From assembly GCA_030592825.1 (NCBI GenBank), contig JAUVIG010000166.1, positions 1 through 7,855 on the forward strand: a stretch of DNA of 7,855 bases, read 5' to 3'. The translations under genes were made by a program, and so were the position numbers. Within the stretch, counting starts at the first letter, position 1. Every line of letters begins with the position of its first letter. This document shows positions 1-5,299 of this stretch, piece after piece. Below the pieces are notes generated by a model. That model was not told the DNA's origin, searched no databases, and was given only the letters and a program-made list of their open reading frames with translations. This stretch comes from Chlorobiota bacterium. GTDB taxonomy: Bacteria; Bacteroidota; Bacteroidia; Bacteroidales; JAADGE01.

Positions 1-963
1 AAAAATTTTAGAGAAGCAAACAAGAGAGCATTAAAAAAGGAAATTAGAAATGCACGCTTAAAAACAAACGGAGTAATTGGAGTAAACATTATGATGGCAG
101 TTTCAGATTTTGATGATTTATTGGAGGTTGCCCTTAAAGAGCATATTGATGTTGTGTTTATTGGAGCAGGATTACCTTTGAAAAAACCATCAAATATCAA
201 AAATTCAGTATTAGAATGCACAAATACAAAAATCATCCCTAAAGTATCATCCGCAAGAGCTGCTAAATTAATTTTTAAGCATTGGTCGGAAAAATACAAC
301 AGGACTCCTGACGCAATTGTTGTTGAAGGTCCTTTATCTGGTGGGCATCAGGGTTTCAAAAAAGAAGAATTAAACAACCCCGAAATAAACCTTTCAACCA
401 TTGTCAGGAATACAGTTAATGAAATAGATTTTTTTGAGCAGAAATACGGAATAGAAATTCCTGTTATTGCAGCAGGAGGCATCTATTATGGAAAAGATAT
501 CTTTGATATTATGAGTGTTGGAGCAAAAGGTGTAAAAATGGGAACTCGTTTTGTAACGACCAACGAATGTGATGCTTCAATTGAGTTTAAGCAAAATTAT
601 CTTTCGTGTGTTGCGAGCGATATAACTATAATCGATAGTCCTGTTGGTTTACCAGGCAGAGTAATAACAAATAATTTTGTACGACAAATTCAAGCAGGAA
701 AGCGGAGACCAATAAACTGCCCTTGGAAATGTCTTAAAACATGTGATTACAGAAAAGTGCAATTTTGCATTGCAGAAGTTTTATTTAATGCAGCCAATGG
801 AAATTTTATAAATGGCTTTTCTTTTGCAGGAACTAAAGCTTTCTTAGCCAAAGAAATTACATCAGTAAAAGAAACAATGAATCAGCTAAAAAATGAGTAT
901 TTTCGAGAACAATTACGTTTTGAACAGATTAAGATATTAAAACTATCGGCGGTAACAATATAA
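1..963 (+). CDS. Nitronate monooxygenase / 2-nitropropane dioxygenase family protein, 5' end cut
   Basis: The reading frame is open from the first base, so the start lies outside the window; 320 residues are visible. They form the later part of an FMN-dependent TIM barrel of the nitronate monooxygenase family, which oxidises alkyl nitronates to carbonyl compounds and nitrite. Diagnostic segments, in window residues, are GVIGVNI near 24-30, SGAGLP-like (here GAGLPL) near 55-60, GGHQGF at 114-119 with the expected flavin-site histidine, and PVIAAGGI near 154-161 followed by AKGVKMGTRF, the phosphate-binding end of the barrel. The C-terminal CPWKCLKTC segment is shared by one subgroup of the family. 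The first ATG in frame, at base 91, falls inside the conserved GVNIM stretch and is not the true start. Natural substrates of this subgroup are poorly known, so true nitronate activity is an inference. The gene converges with smpB. Confidence 0.88.
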   Translation, partial: KNFREANKRALKKEIRNARLKTNGVIGVNIMMAVSDFDDLLEVALKEHIDVVFIGAGLPLKKPSNIKNSVLECTNTKIIPKVSSARAAKLIFKHWSEKYNRTPDAIVVEGPLSGGHQGFKKEELNNPEINLSTIVRNTVNEIDFFEQKYGIEIPVIAAGGIYYGKDIFDIMSVGAKGVKMGTRFVTTNECDASIEFKQNYLSCVASDITIIDSPVGLPGRVITNNFVRQIQAGKRRPINCPWKCLKTCDYRKVQFCIAEVLFNAANGNFINGFSFAGTKAFLAKEITSVKETMNQLKNEYFREQLRFEQIKILKLSAVTI

Positions 964-966
964 AAA

Positions 967-1060
967 AATAATAGCCGATTCAGTAGTAATTTTAGGGGTT
1001 ATAGCTAGCTTAAACTTCATCGTATATCGAAAGTGAATTGCTCAGAAGCCGGCTACTATT
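967..1060 (-). terminator. Candidate smpB terminator or long-loop inverted repeat between convergent genes
   Basis: Bases 967-977 and 1050-1060 form an 11-base inverted repeat with one mismatch, separated by 72 bases. Read leftward (the smpB direction), the second arm runs straight into seven T residues (complement of 962-968), as in an intrinsic terminator. The loop is far longer than usual, so this may instead be the stem of a larger structured element. A termination role is inferred from position. Confidence 0.35.
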
Positions 1061-1073
1061 CTTATACAAACCG

Positions 1074-1547
1074 TTAAAACCTCATCTTTTTCAATTTATC
1101 CATTTCTCGTTTATCATCTTTCAGTTTTAAATCTTGCCTTTTATCATGATATTTCTTACCTCTTGCTATGGCAAATTCTAATTTGGCTAAACCTTTATCA
1201 TTGATAAACAGTCGAGTAGGGACGATGGTTAGCGAACTTGCAATTACTTTTTTTGCTATTTTATCAATTTCTTTTCTGTTTAAAAGAAGCTTTCTGTTCC
1301 GTTTTGGTTCATGGTTTGAACAAGTTCCGTGTGAATATTCTGAAATATGCATTTTTACCCAAAGTTCGAAAACATTCGGTTTATTTACTATCGGAAGCAG
1401 CACACAAAATGAATCGTTGATGCTTGCTTTTCCGGAACGTATAGATTTAATTTCTGTACCGTATAGTTGAATTCCGGCAATGAATTTATCTAATAACTCA
1501 TAATCACGCCTTGCTTTCTTGTTCTTTATGTTCAATACATTTGCCAT
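1074..1547 (-). CDS. smpB: SsrA-binding protein SmpB
   Basis: SmpB binds tmRNA (SsrA) and delivers it to ribosomes stalled on broken mRNA, where it mimics part of the missing anticodon stem during trans-translation. The 157-residue length is typical. The protein shows the family pattern in order: NKKARRDYELLDKF near the N-terminus, GIQLYGTEIKSIRSGKASINDSF in the OB-fold, HISEYSHGTCSNHEPKRNRKLLL in the middle, then SLTIVPTRLF and ARGKKYHDKR leading to the basic C-terminal tail that inserts into the mRNA channel. The insertion LPIVNKPNVFELW in the first third is modest. The start ATG at 1545-1547 gives the standard MANVLNIKNKKA beginning. It lies 30 bases after the PIN toxin stop on the same strand, so it may be co-transcribed with the toxin-antitoxin pair. 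No tmRNA gene is visible in this window. Confidence 0.96.
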   Translation of the reverse strand: MANVLNIKNKKARRDYELLDKFIAGIQLYGTEIKSIRSGKASINDSFCVLLPIVNKPNVFELWVKMHISEYSHGTCSNHEPKRNRKLLLNRKEIDKIAKKVIASSLTIVPTRLFINDKGLAKLEFAIARGKKYHDKRQDLKLKDDKREMDKLKKMRF

Positions 1548-1577
1548 AGCTTCCGGTAGTATTCTGTTATTATATTT

Positions 1578-1961
1578 TTAGGATAATAAATTTAGATTTT
1601 CATTTTTACACACTTTTATAAAATCATCATCTAATGTTAAGATATTTGAAATTTTGTGGAATATACATGTTCCTGCGATTATAGCATCATTGGGTTTAAT
1701 ATTATATTCATGCATATACTTGTAAGAAAGATTAATGATTTCAATGCCTATAGAAAGCATTATAAAACTACTTAATTTTTCTGCTATTTGTAAAATACCG
1801 TAATTTAATTTTTTCTTTAAGATATAAGTAACTTCGCTAACAACAATTGGATTGATATAAACTAAACAATCTTTGCTTAATTTTTCCAATGAAGTACGTG
1901 CATGAAGATTTCCTTTGTAGTTTTCAATTATAATGTTGCTGTCAATAAAACATTTTTCCAT
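1578..1961 (-). CDS. PIN-domain ribonuclease toxin, VapC type
   Basis: This 127-residue protein has the acidic residues of a PIN nuclease in the expected places: D7 in FIDSNIIIE, E43 in VVSEVTYIL, D92 in KPNDAIIAG, and D111-D113 in LTLDDDF. VapC-type toxins are Mg2+-dependent endoribonucleases that cut tRNA or rRNA and stop translation. A longer reading from an upstream ATG at 2010-2012 is possible, but the start at 1959-1961 is preferred: it begins two residues before the first beta strand (CFIDSN), has a strong Shine-Dalgarno sequence 6 bases upstream, and sits 1 base after the antitoxin stop. The tight spacing indicates an operon with translational coupling, as in type II toxin-antitoxin loci. 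All four acidic positions are intact, so it is probably active. The RNA target cannot be predicted. Confidence 0.88.
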   Translation of the reverse strand: MEKCFIDSNIIIENYKGNLHARTSLEKLSKDCLVYINPIVVSEVTYILKKKLNYGILQIAEKLSSFIMLSIGIEIINLSYKYMHEYNIKPNDAIIAGTCIFHKISNILTLDDDFIKVCKNENLNLLS

Positions 1962-1962
1962 A

Positions 1963-2241
1963 TTAGTCTCCTTGCAAATATAATTCTTCATCCGAAATAT
2001 CTGATAAATCAATATCTTTTAAAATGCCCGTATCTTCAAGGAGTTGTTTTATTCCGGGATGTATATCTTCAACAACACTTGAGTTCTTTTCGGTATCATA
2101 ATATTCATTATATTCGCCTGTATGAACAAATACATTAATGTTGTATTTTGTATTTGCAATTTTCAACATATGGAAAAACAAATCTTGAAACTCTTGTTTC
2201 TTCATTTTTTTTGTTTCTGTTATTATTTGTTGAATTGTCAT
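1963..2241 (-). CDS. Probable antitoxin partner of the PIN toxin, family not recognised
   Basis: The 92-residue protein lies directly upstream of the PIN toxin with a 1-base gap, the usual antitoxin-first order of a VapBC-like operon. I do not recognise a ribbon-helix-helix, AbrB or Phd DNA-binding domain. What can be seen is an amphipathic N-terminal helix (MTIQQIITETKKMKKQEFQDLFFHMLKIA), a middle stretch with likely beta strands (KYNINVFVHTGEYNEYY), and a strongly acidic C-terminal tail (LLEDTGILKDIDLSDISDEELYLQGD) suited to wrapping a toxin and blocking its active site. The opening MTIQQIITE resembles starts of other short Bacteroidota antitoxins, but that is from memory and weak. The start at 2239-2241 follows a good -7 element by a short leader. 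Function is inferred from position. Confidence 0.65.
   Translation of the reverse strand: MTIQQIITETKKMKKQEFQDLFFHMLKIANTKYNINVFVHTGEYNEYYDTEKNSSVVEDIHPGIKQLLEDTGILKDIDLSDISDEELYLQGD
1968..1973 (-). promoter_or_regulatory. Strong ribosome binding site of the PIN toxin
   Basis: On the minus strand AAGGAG lies 6 bases before the toxin ATG at 1961-1959, inside the last codons of the antitoxin. It decides the toxin start and is notable because most genes in this window lack a recognisable Shine-Dalgarno sequence. Confidence 0.75.
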
Positions 2242-2268
2242 CTTATTTAATATTTCAAATTATTTATA

Positions 2269-2276
2269 CAAATATA
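2269..2276 (-). promoter_or_regulatory. Promoter -7 element of the antitoxin-toxin operon
   Basis: Read on the minus strand this is TATATTTG, an exact match to the Bacteroidota TAnnTTTG element, 27 bases before the antitoxin ATG. No clear TTG -33 element lies at the expected distance, so strength is uncertain. It is divergent from the miaA promoter. Confidence 0.6.
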
Positions 2277-2334
2277 CGATTTTTTTAATTGTAATTGCGG
2301 CTTATTATTTAATTTTATGCCATTAATATCGCTA

Positions 2335-2342
2335 TAATTTTG
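2335..2342 (+). promoter_or_regulatory. Promoter -7 element of miaA
   Basis: TAATTTTG matches TAnnTTTG and ends 47 bases before the miaA ATG, giving a leader of about 40 bases. A TTTTATG stretch about 18 bases upstream is a poor -33 candidate. Confidence 0.5.
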
Positions 2343-2389
2343 CAATTCAGATTTCTTAAAATTCGCATAATTAATGCGGACTTGTATTT

Positions 2390-3313
2390 ATGAAAGAATC
2401 AAAATATGATATATTGACAATTACCGGAGCAACTGCCGGAGGAAAAACTTCTCTGTCAGCTATGATTGCTTATGAAACAGACGGTGAAATTATCAGTGCA
2501 GATTCTCGCCAAGTTTACAGAGGAATGGATATAGGAACCGGTAAAGATTTGGATGATTATATTGTAAATTCAAAAAAAATACCTTATCATTTGATTGATA
2601 TTGCAGATGCCGGATATAAATATAATGTCTTTGAGTTTCAAAATGATTTTTTGAAAGTTTATAATGATATAAATGAAAGAGGAAAATTTCCGATTCTTTG
2701 CGGCGGAACGGGAATGTATATTGATGCTGTATTAAAAGCTTATAAATTGATTAATGTTCCGGTTGATGAAATATTAAAAAAAGAATTAGAATTAAAATCG
2801 GATGAAGAATTAATTGAAATTCTGTCTGCGAACAAAGAACTTCACAACAGAAGTGATACTTCAAACAGAAAGCGTTTGATAAGAGCCGTTGAAATTGCAT
2901 TGTTTTATGAAGCAAATCCGGATTATGACTATTCCTTTCCTGAAATAAACAGTTTAATAATTCAAGTTGTTTTTGACAGAAACTCAAGACGTAACAGAAT
3001 TAGCCAAAGGTTAAAGGAACGATTGCAAAACGGTATGATTGAGGAAGTTGAAAACTTAATAAATAAAGATGTTTCCGTTGAAACTTTAAAATATTACGGA
3101 TTGGAATATAAATTTATTACAGAGTATATTCTCGGAGAGCTTTCTTATTATGATATGTTTAATAAGTTAGAAATTGCAATTCATCAGTTTTCAAAAAGAC
3201 AAATGACATGGTTTCGCAAAATGGAAAAAAGCGGGTTTAAAATTTATAAGATTGACGGATACATACCAAAGGATGATAAAATAAAAAAGATTATAAATTT
3301 ATTATATAATTGA
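2390..3313 (+). CDS. miaA: tRNA dimethylallyltransferase MiaA
   Basis: MiaA transfers a dimethylallyl group from DMAPP to N6 of A37 in tRNAs reading codons that begin with U, the first step toward ms2i6A, which stabilises codon-anticodon pairing. The 307 residues carry the P-loop-like GATAGGKT at 13-20 (commonly GPTASGKT), then ISADSRQVYRGMDIGTGK at 35-52 with the catalytic-region D38, the PYHLIDI strand, GGTGMYIDAVL, the NRKRLIRAVEI helix, and near the C-terminus LKYYGLEYKFI and FSKRQMTWFRKM, the tRNA-binding end. GTGKDL after the DSRQVYRGMDI motif is the Bacteroidota version; some members of the phylum carry two miaA genes, and one cannot tell whether this is the only copy. All family motifs are in frame. 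It is transcribed alone, divergent from the toxin-antitoxin operon. Confidence 0.95.
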   Translation: MKESKYDILTITGATAGGKTSLSAMIAYETDGEIISADSRQVYRGMDIGTGKDLDDYIVNSKKIPYHLIDIADAGYKYNVFEFQNDFLKVYNDINERGKFPILCGGTGMYIDAVLKAYKLINVPVDEILKKELELKSDEELIEILSANKELHNRSDTSNRKRLIRAVEIALFYEANPDYDYSFPEINSLIIQVVFDRNSRRNRISQRLKERLQNGMIEEVENLINKDVSVETLKYYGLEYKFITEYILGELSYYDMFNKLEIAIHQFSKRQMTWFRKMEKSGFKIYKIDGYIPKDDKIKKIINLLYN

Positions 3314-3321
3314 TACTTTTG
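3314..3321 (+). promoter_or_regulatory. Candidate promoter -7 element of the zupT cluster
   Basis: TACTTTTG matches TAnnTTTG immediately after the miaA stop codon. It would give a leader of about 90 bases before the small ORF at 3418. No convincing -33 TTG is present, so read-through from miaA is an alternative. Confidence 0.4.
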
Positions 3322-3381
3322 TAATATTAAAGAATGGTTCTGCTACCACTATTTAAAATGAAAATATCTTATTATAAATTA

Positions 3382-3393
3382 AGTTATCTAACT
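3382..3393. promoter_or_regulatory. Palindrome in the zupT leader, possible operator
   Basis: AGTTATCTAACT is a 5+2+5 perfect dyad in the untranslated leader, about 60 bases after the candidate promoter. Its size suits a dimeric repressor half-site pair, and its neighbours are metal transporters, but it matches no operator I can name with confidence. Dyads this short also arise by chance. Confidence 0.2.
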
Positions 3394-3406
3394 GGTTTTT
3401 AATGAC

Positions 3407-3477
3407 TAAATGCGATAATGATGTTCGGATTTGAATTTATAATTATAATCTTTTTTATTATAGCATTGTCGCATTTA
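3407..3477 (+). repeat. Inverted repeat enclosing the start of the small membrane ORF
   Basis: TAAATGCGATAATG (3407-3420) and CATTGTCGCATTTA (3464-3477) pair over all 14 bases in RNA, with one G-U pair and a 43-base loop. The first arm ends in the ATG at 3418-3420 and the second lies inside the same ORF, so folding would bury the first start codon, although a second ATG follows at 3421. A role in translational control is inferred. Confidence 0.55.
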
Positions 3478-3546
3478 ATTATTTTAGCATTTTTAAATAT
3501 TTCGTTAAAATTTGTGGGGAGAACAGAAAAGTCAAATAGATGGTGA
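3418..3546 (+). CDS. Small single-span membrane protein, overlaps the zupT start
   Basis: This 42-residue ORF opens with two consecutive ATG codons (MMFGFEF) and has one hydrophobic segment, roughly residues 7-26 (IIIIFFIIALSHLIILAF), followed by a basic tail ending KFVGRTEKSNRW. The charge pattern suggests the C-terminus faces the cytoplasm. Its TGA at 3544-3546 lies inside the zupT coding start: the two genes overlap by 7 bases, with the zupT ATG at 3540, the arrangement expected of translational coupling. No Shine-Dalgarno sequence precedes it, which is normal here. Caution: random T-rich DNA easily encodes hydrophobic peptides, so the overlap and position carry most of the weight. I do not recognise the family; a regulator or small subunit of the zinc transporter is only a guess from context. 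Confidence 0.5.
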   Translation: MMFGFEFIIIIFFIIALSHLIILAFLNISLKFVGRTEKSNRW

Positions 3547-4355
3547 GTACGGAAGTTATTATACAAGCTTTTCTTTTAACTCTTTTTGCCGGTTTATCTA
3601 CCGGTATCGGAAGTGCATTAGCTTTTTTTGCAAAACGTACAAACACAAAGTTTTTATCAATTTCACTTGGTTTTTCTGCCGGGGTTATGATATATGTATC
3701 AATGATTGAAATATTCGGGAAAGCACAAGACAGTTTAGTTGGGGTTTATGGTGATAAAATTGGGAATTGGTATACGATATTAGGTTTTTTTGGAGGTATG
3801 TTTATTATTGCTGTTATTGATAAGTTGATTCCGGAGTTTCAAAACCCTCATGAAGTTCACAAAATTGAAGATATTGAAAGTAGAGTAGAATCCGCAAAAA
3901 AAAGAAAACTTCTCAAGATGGGTGTTGTTTCAGCTATTGCTATTGCTGTTCACAATTTTCCGGAAGGCTTGGCTACTTTTACTGCTGCATTAACAGATCC
4001 TGCTCTGGGAATTGCAATAGCTGTTGCAATTGCCATACATAATATTCCGGAGGGAATAGCTGTATCAATACCATTATATTATGCAACAGGCAGTAAAAAG
4101 AAAGCATTTTTATATTCTTTTTTGTCAGGATTAGCCGAACCGGTTGGTGCTCTTATCGGATTTTTGATCTTAATGCCGTTTTTAAATGATACGATTTTTG
4201 GTTTGTTATTTGCTGCAGTTGCCGGTATTATGGTCTTTATTTCACTTGATGAATTATTACCGACTGCAAGAGAATACGGAGAAACTCATTTATCAATTTA
4301 TGGTTTAATTGCAGGAATGATTGTGATGGCAATTAGTTTAATATTATTTATGTAA
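3540..4355 (+). CDS. zupT: ZIP-family metal transporter, ZupT type (zinc uptake)
   Basis: ZupT imports Zn2+ and often Fe2+, Mn2+ or Co2+ across the inner membrane. The 271-residue protein has eight predicted membrane spans (about 6-30, 38-59, 78-98, 127-148, 155-180, 189-213, 217-236, 251-271) with a charged, histidine-containing cytoplasmic loop at 99-126. The binuclear metal site is intact: HNFPEG at 138-143 in span 4, HNIPEG at 167-172 in span 5, and E200 in GLAEPVGA. The start MVSTEVIIQAFLLTLFAGLSTGIGS aligns with the usual N-terminus of ZupT proteins. The gene overlaps the upstream small membrane ORF by 7 bases and is followed 9 bases later by a HupE/UreJ-like gene, so the three probably form one operon. 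Exact metal preference cannot be read from sequence. Confidence 0.94.
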   Translation: MVSTEVIIQAFLLTLFAGLSTGIGSALAFFAKRTNTKFLSISLGFSAGVMIYVSMIEIFGKAQDSLVGVYGDKIGNWYTILGFFGGMFIIAVIDKLIPEFQNPHEVHKIEDIESRVESAKKRKLLKMGVVSAIAIAVHNFPEGLATFTAALTDPALGIAIAVAIAIHNIPEGIAVSIPLYYATGSKKKAFLYSFLSGLAEPVGALIGFLILMPFLNDTIFGLLFAAVAGIMVFISLDELLPTAREYGETHLSIYGLIAGMIVMAISLILFM

Positions 4356-4364
4356 TCTTACAAA

Positions 4365-4943
4365 ATGTTTTCTCTTTATTTTTCTTTGGGTTTTGAACAT
4401 ATTTCTGACCTTACCGGTTATGATCATATTCTTTTTCTTATTGCAATCTGTGCTGTATATTTACTAAAGGATTGGAAAAAAGTTTTGGTTTTGGTTACAG
4501 CTTTTACAATTGGCCATTCTGTTACTTTAGCACTTGCTACTTTACACATTGTAAATGTTTCCGGAGAACTTATTGAATTCCTTATCCCCTTAACTATTTT
4601 AACATCTGCGTTTTTTGTTTTTTTTGACAGATCTGATGAATTTTCAAAGAGGCATCATATTTATAAATATTTTTCGGCAATGTTTTTTGGTTTAATTCAT
4701 GGTTTGGGATTCTCAAATTACTTAAGAGCCATACTGGGGAAAGAAGAAAATATTTTATTGCCTTTATTTTCATTTAATATAGGCCTTGAAATCGGTCAAA
4801 TATTAATTGTCTTTATATATTTATTGATTGCTACAGTTATTGTTAATATCCTGAAAGTAAAAAAAAGAGAATTTGTATTAATAATGGTAGGTGCTGTTGC
4901 AGGAATTGCACTTATTATGACAATTGAAAGATTTCCGTATTAA
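4365..4943 (+). CDS. HupE/UreJ-family membrane protein, putative metal transporter
   Basis: HupE/UreJ proteins are multi-span inner-membrane proteins linked to nickel supply for hydrogenase and urease in some bacteria. This 192-residue member shows the conserved polar residues of the family within hydrophobic spans: H12 and GYDHILFL (D20, H21), FTIGHSVTL (H51), GLIHGLGFS (H112) and FNIGLEIGQ (E142, Q145). About six spans are visible and there is no cleavable signal peptide or long periplasmic domain. No urease or hydrogenase gene is near. Instead it sits 9 bases after zupT, which suggests it handles a divalent metal together with the ZIP transporter, though the metal and direction are unknown. 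A terminator hairpin follows directly after its stop codon. Confidence 0.85.
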   Translation: MFSLYFSLGFEHISDLTGYDHILFLIAICAVYLLKDWKKVLVLVTAFTIGHSVTLALATLHIVNVSGELIEFLIPLTILTSAFFVFFDRSDEFSKRHHIYKYFSAMFFGLIHGLGFSNYLRAILGKEENILLPLFSFNIGLEIGQILIVFIYLLIATVIVNILKVKKREFVLIMVGAVAGIALIMTIERFPY

Positions 4944-4944
4944 A

Positions 4945-4977
4945 AAAAGCAGCCTTTAAAAGACTGCTTCAGTTCTT
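4945..4977 (+). terminator. Terminator hairpin after the zupT cluster
   Basis: AAGCAG (4947-4952) pairs with CTGCTT (4964-4969), with partial pairing inside the 11-base loop (CTT with AAG). It begins 3 bases after the stop codon. Upstream A residues extend the stem region, while the T-tail on the plus strand is weak and broken. Confidence 0.6.
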
Positions 4978-4979
4978 TA

Positions 4980-5139
4980 GGCTTTGTGAATAAATAACTT
5001 GACCATTCAGGCTCGTTCTTTTGCACGCTAACTTCACTAAAAATCCTCGCCGTAGCAAAGGCTATGCCTACGTTTTTTAGTTTTGTTATCGCACAAAATA
5101 ACTTCGCCTATCCTGTCCAACTTATTTTTTCACAAAGCC
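4980..5139. repeat. Long imperfect palindrome flanked by TTA repeats, MITE-like
   Basis: The outer 25 bases at each end (4977-5001 and 5118-5142, flanks included) match as inverted repeats at 22 positions, and weaker pairing continues inward to a central hairpin where CGTAG (5051-5055) faces CTACG (5068-5072), followed by six T residues. The bases outside GGC...GCC read TTA on the left (4977-4979) and TTA on the right (5140-5142), a direct repeat rather than continued symmetry, as a 3-base target duplication would give. There is no coding capacity. The right end stops 4 bases short of tRNA-Leu. It could be a non-autonomous mobile element, an intergenic palindromic repeat, or a bidirectional terminator; the central hairpin plus T6 would work as a plus-strand terminator. 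Confidence 0.6.
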
Positions 5140-5143
5140 TTAG

Positions 5144-5228
5144 TGCCCGGAACAAGAATCGAACTTGCACTCCGAAGAACGGAACATGGCCCTCAACCAT
5201 GCGCGTCTACCAATTCCGCCATCCGGGC
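5144..5228 (-). tRNA. tRNA-Leu (anticodon GAG)
   Basis: On the minus strand the acceptor arms GCCCGGA and TCCGGGC pair perfectly, with discriminator A at 5144. The anticodon stem CATGG/CCATG encloses the loop TTGAGGG, giving anticodon GAG, which reads CUC and CUU. A long variable arm with a CCG/CGG stem and a TTCGATT T-loop with GCAAG/CTTGT stem confirm a class II leucine tRNA. CCA is not encoded. The gene's 3' end almost touches the long palindrome. Confidence 0.96.
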
Positions 5229-5242
5229 TTTTTATAAGTTTG

Positions 5243-5250
5243 CAAAATTA
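5243..5250 (-). promoter_or_regulatory. Promoter -7 element of tRNA-Leu
   Basis: Read leftward this is TAATTTTG, matching TAnnTTTG, 14 bases before the mature tRNA 5' end. No -33 TTG is obvious. Confidence 0.55.
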
Positions 5251-5299
5251 GTTTATTTTTTTCTTTGTGAAAAAGAAAATTAAACTTTTATTGCTTAAT

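Noticed and set aside
964..1073. Possible tmRNA (ssrA) beside smpB
   Set aside because: No tRNA-Ala-like acceptor/T-arm end or tag reading frame is present in the interval.
1168..1470. Rightward open frame of 100 codons and a shorter one at 1238-1420 in another frame
   Set aside because: Both lie antisense inside smpB, whose protein family is certain; the translations have no recognisable features.
1962..2012. Longer toxin start at 2010-2012 adding 17 residues
   Set aside because: The extension overlaps the antitoxin, adds residues before the first PIN strand, and ignores the strong ribosome binding site serving the ATG at 1961.
1902..2138. Rightward 78-codon frame
   Set aside because: It is antisense across the toxin-antitoxin junction and has no family features.
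2751..2987. Leftward 78-codon frame
   Set aside because: It is antisense within miaA, where the MiaA reading frame is continuous and conserved.
3512..3709. Rightward 65-codon frame overlapping the zupT start
   Set aside because: It is out of frame with zupT, whose metal-site motifs fix the frame, and its translation looks like a shifted reading of the transporter.
5083..5283. Rightward 66-codon frame
   Set aside because: It runs across the palindrome and antisense through tRNA-Leu; the RNA gene explains the sequence.
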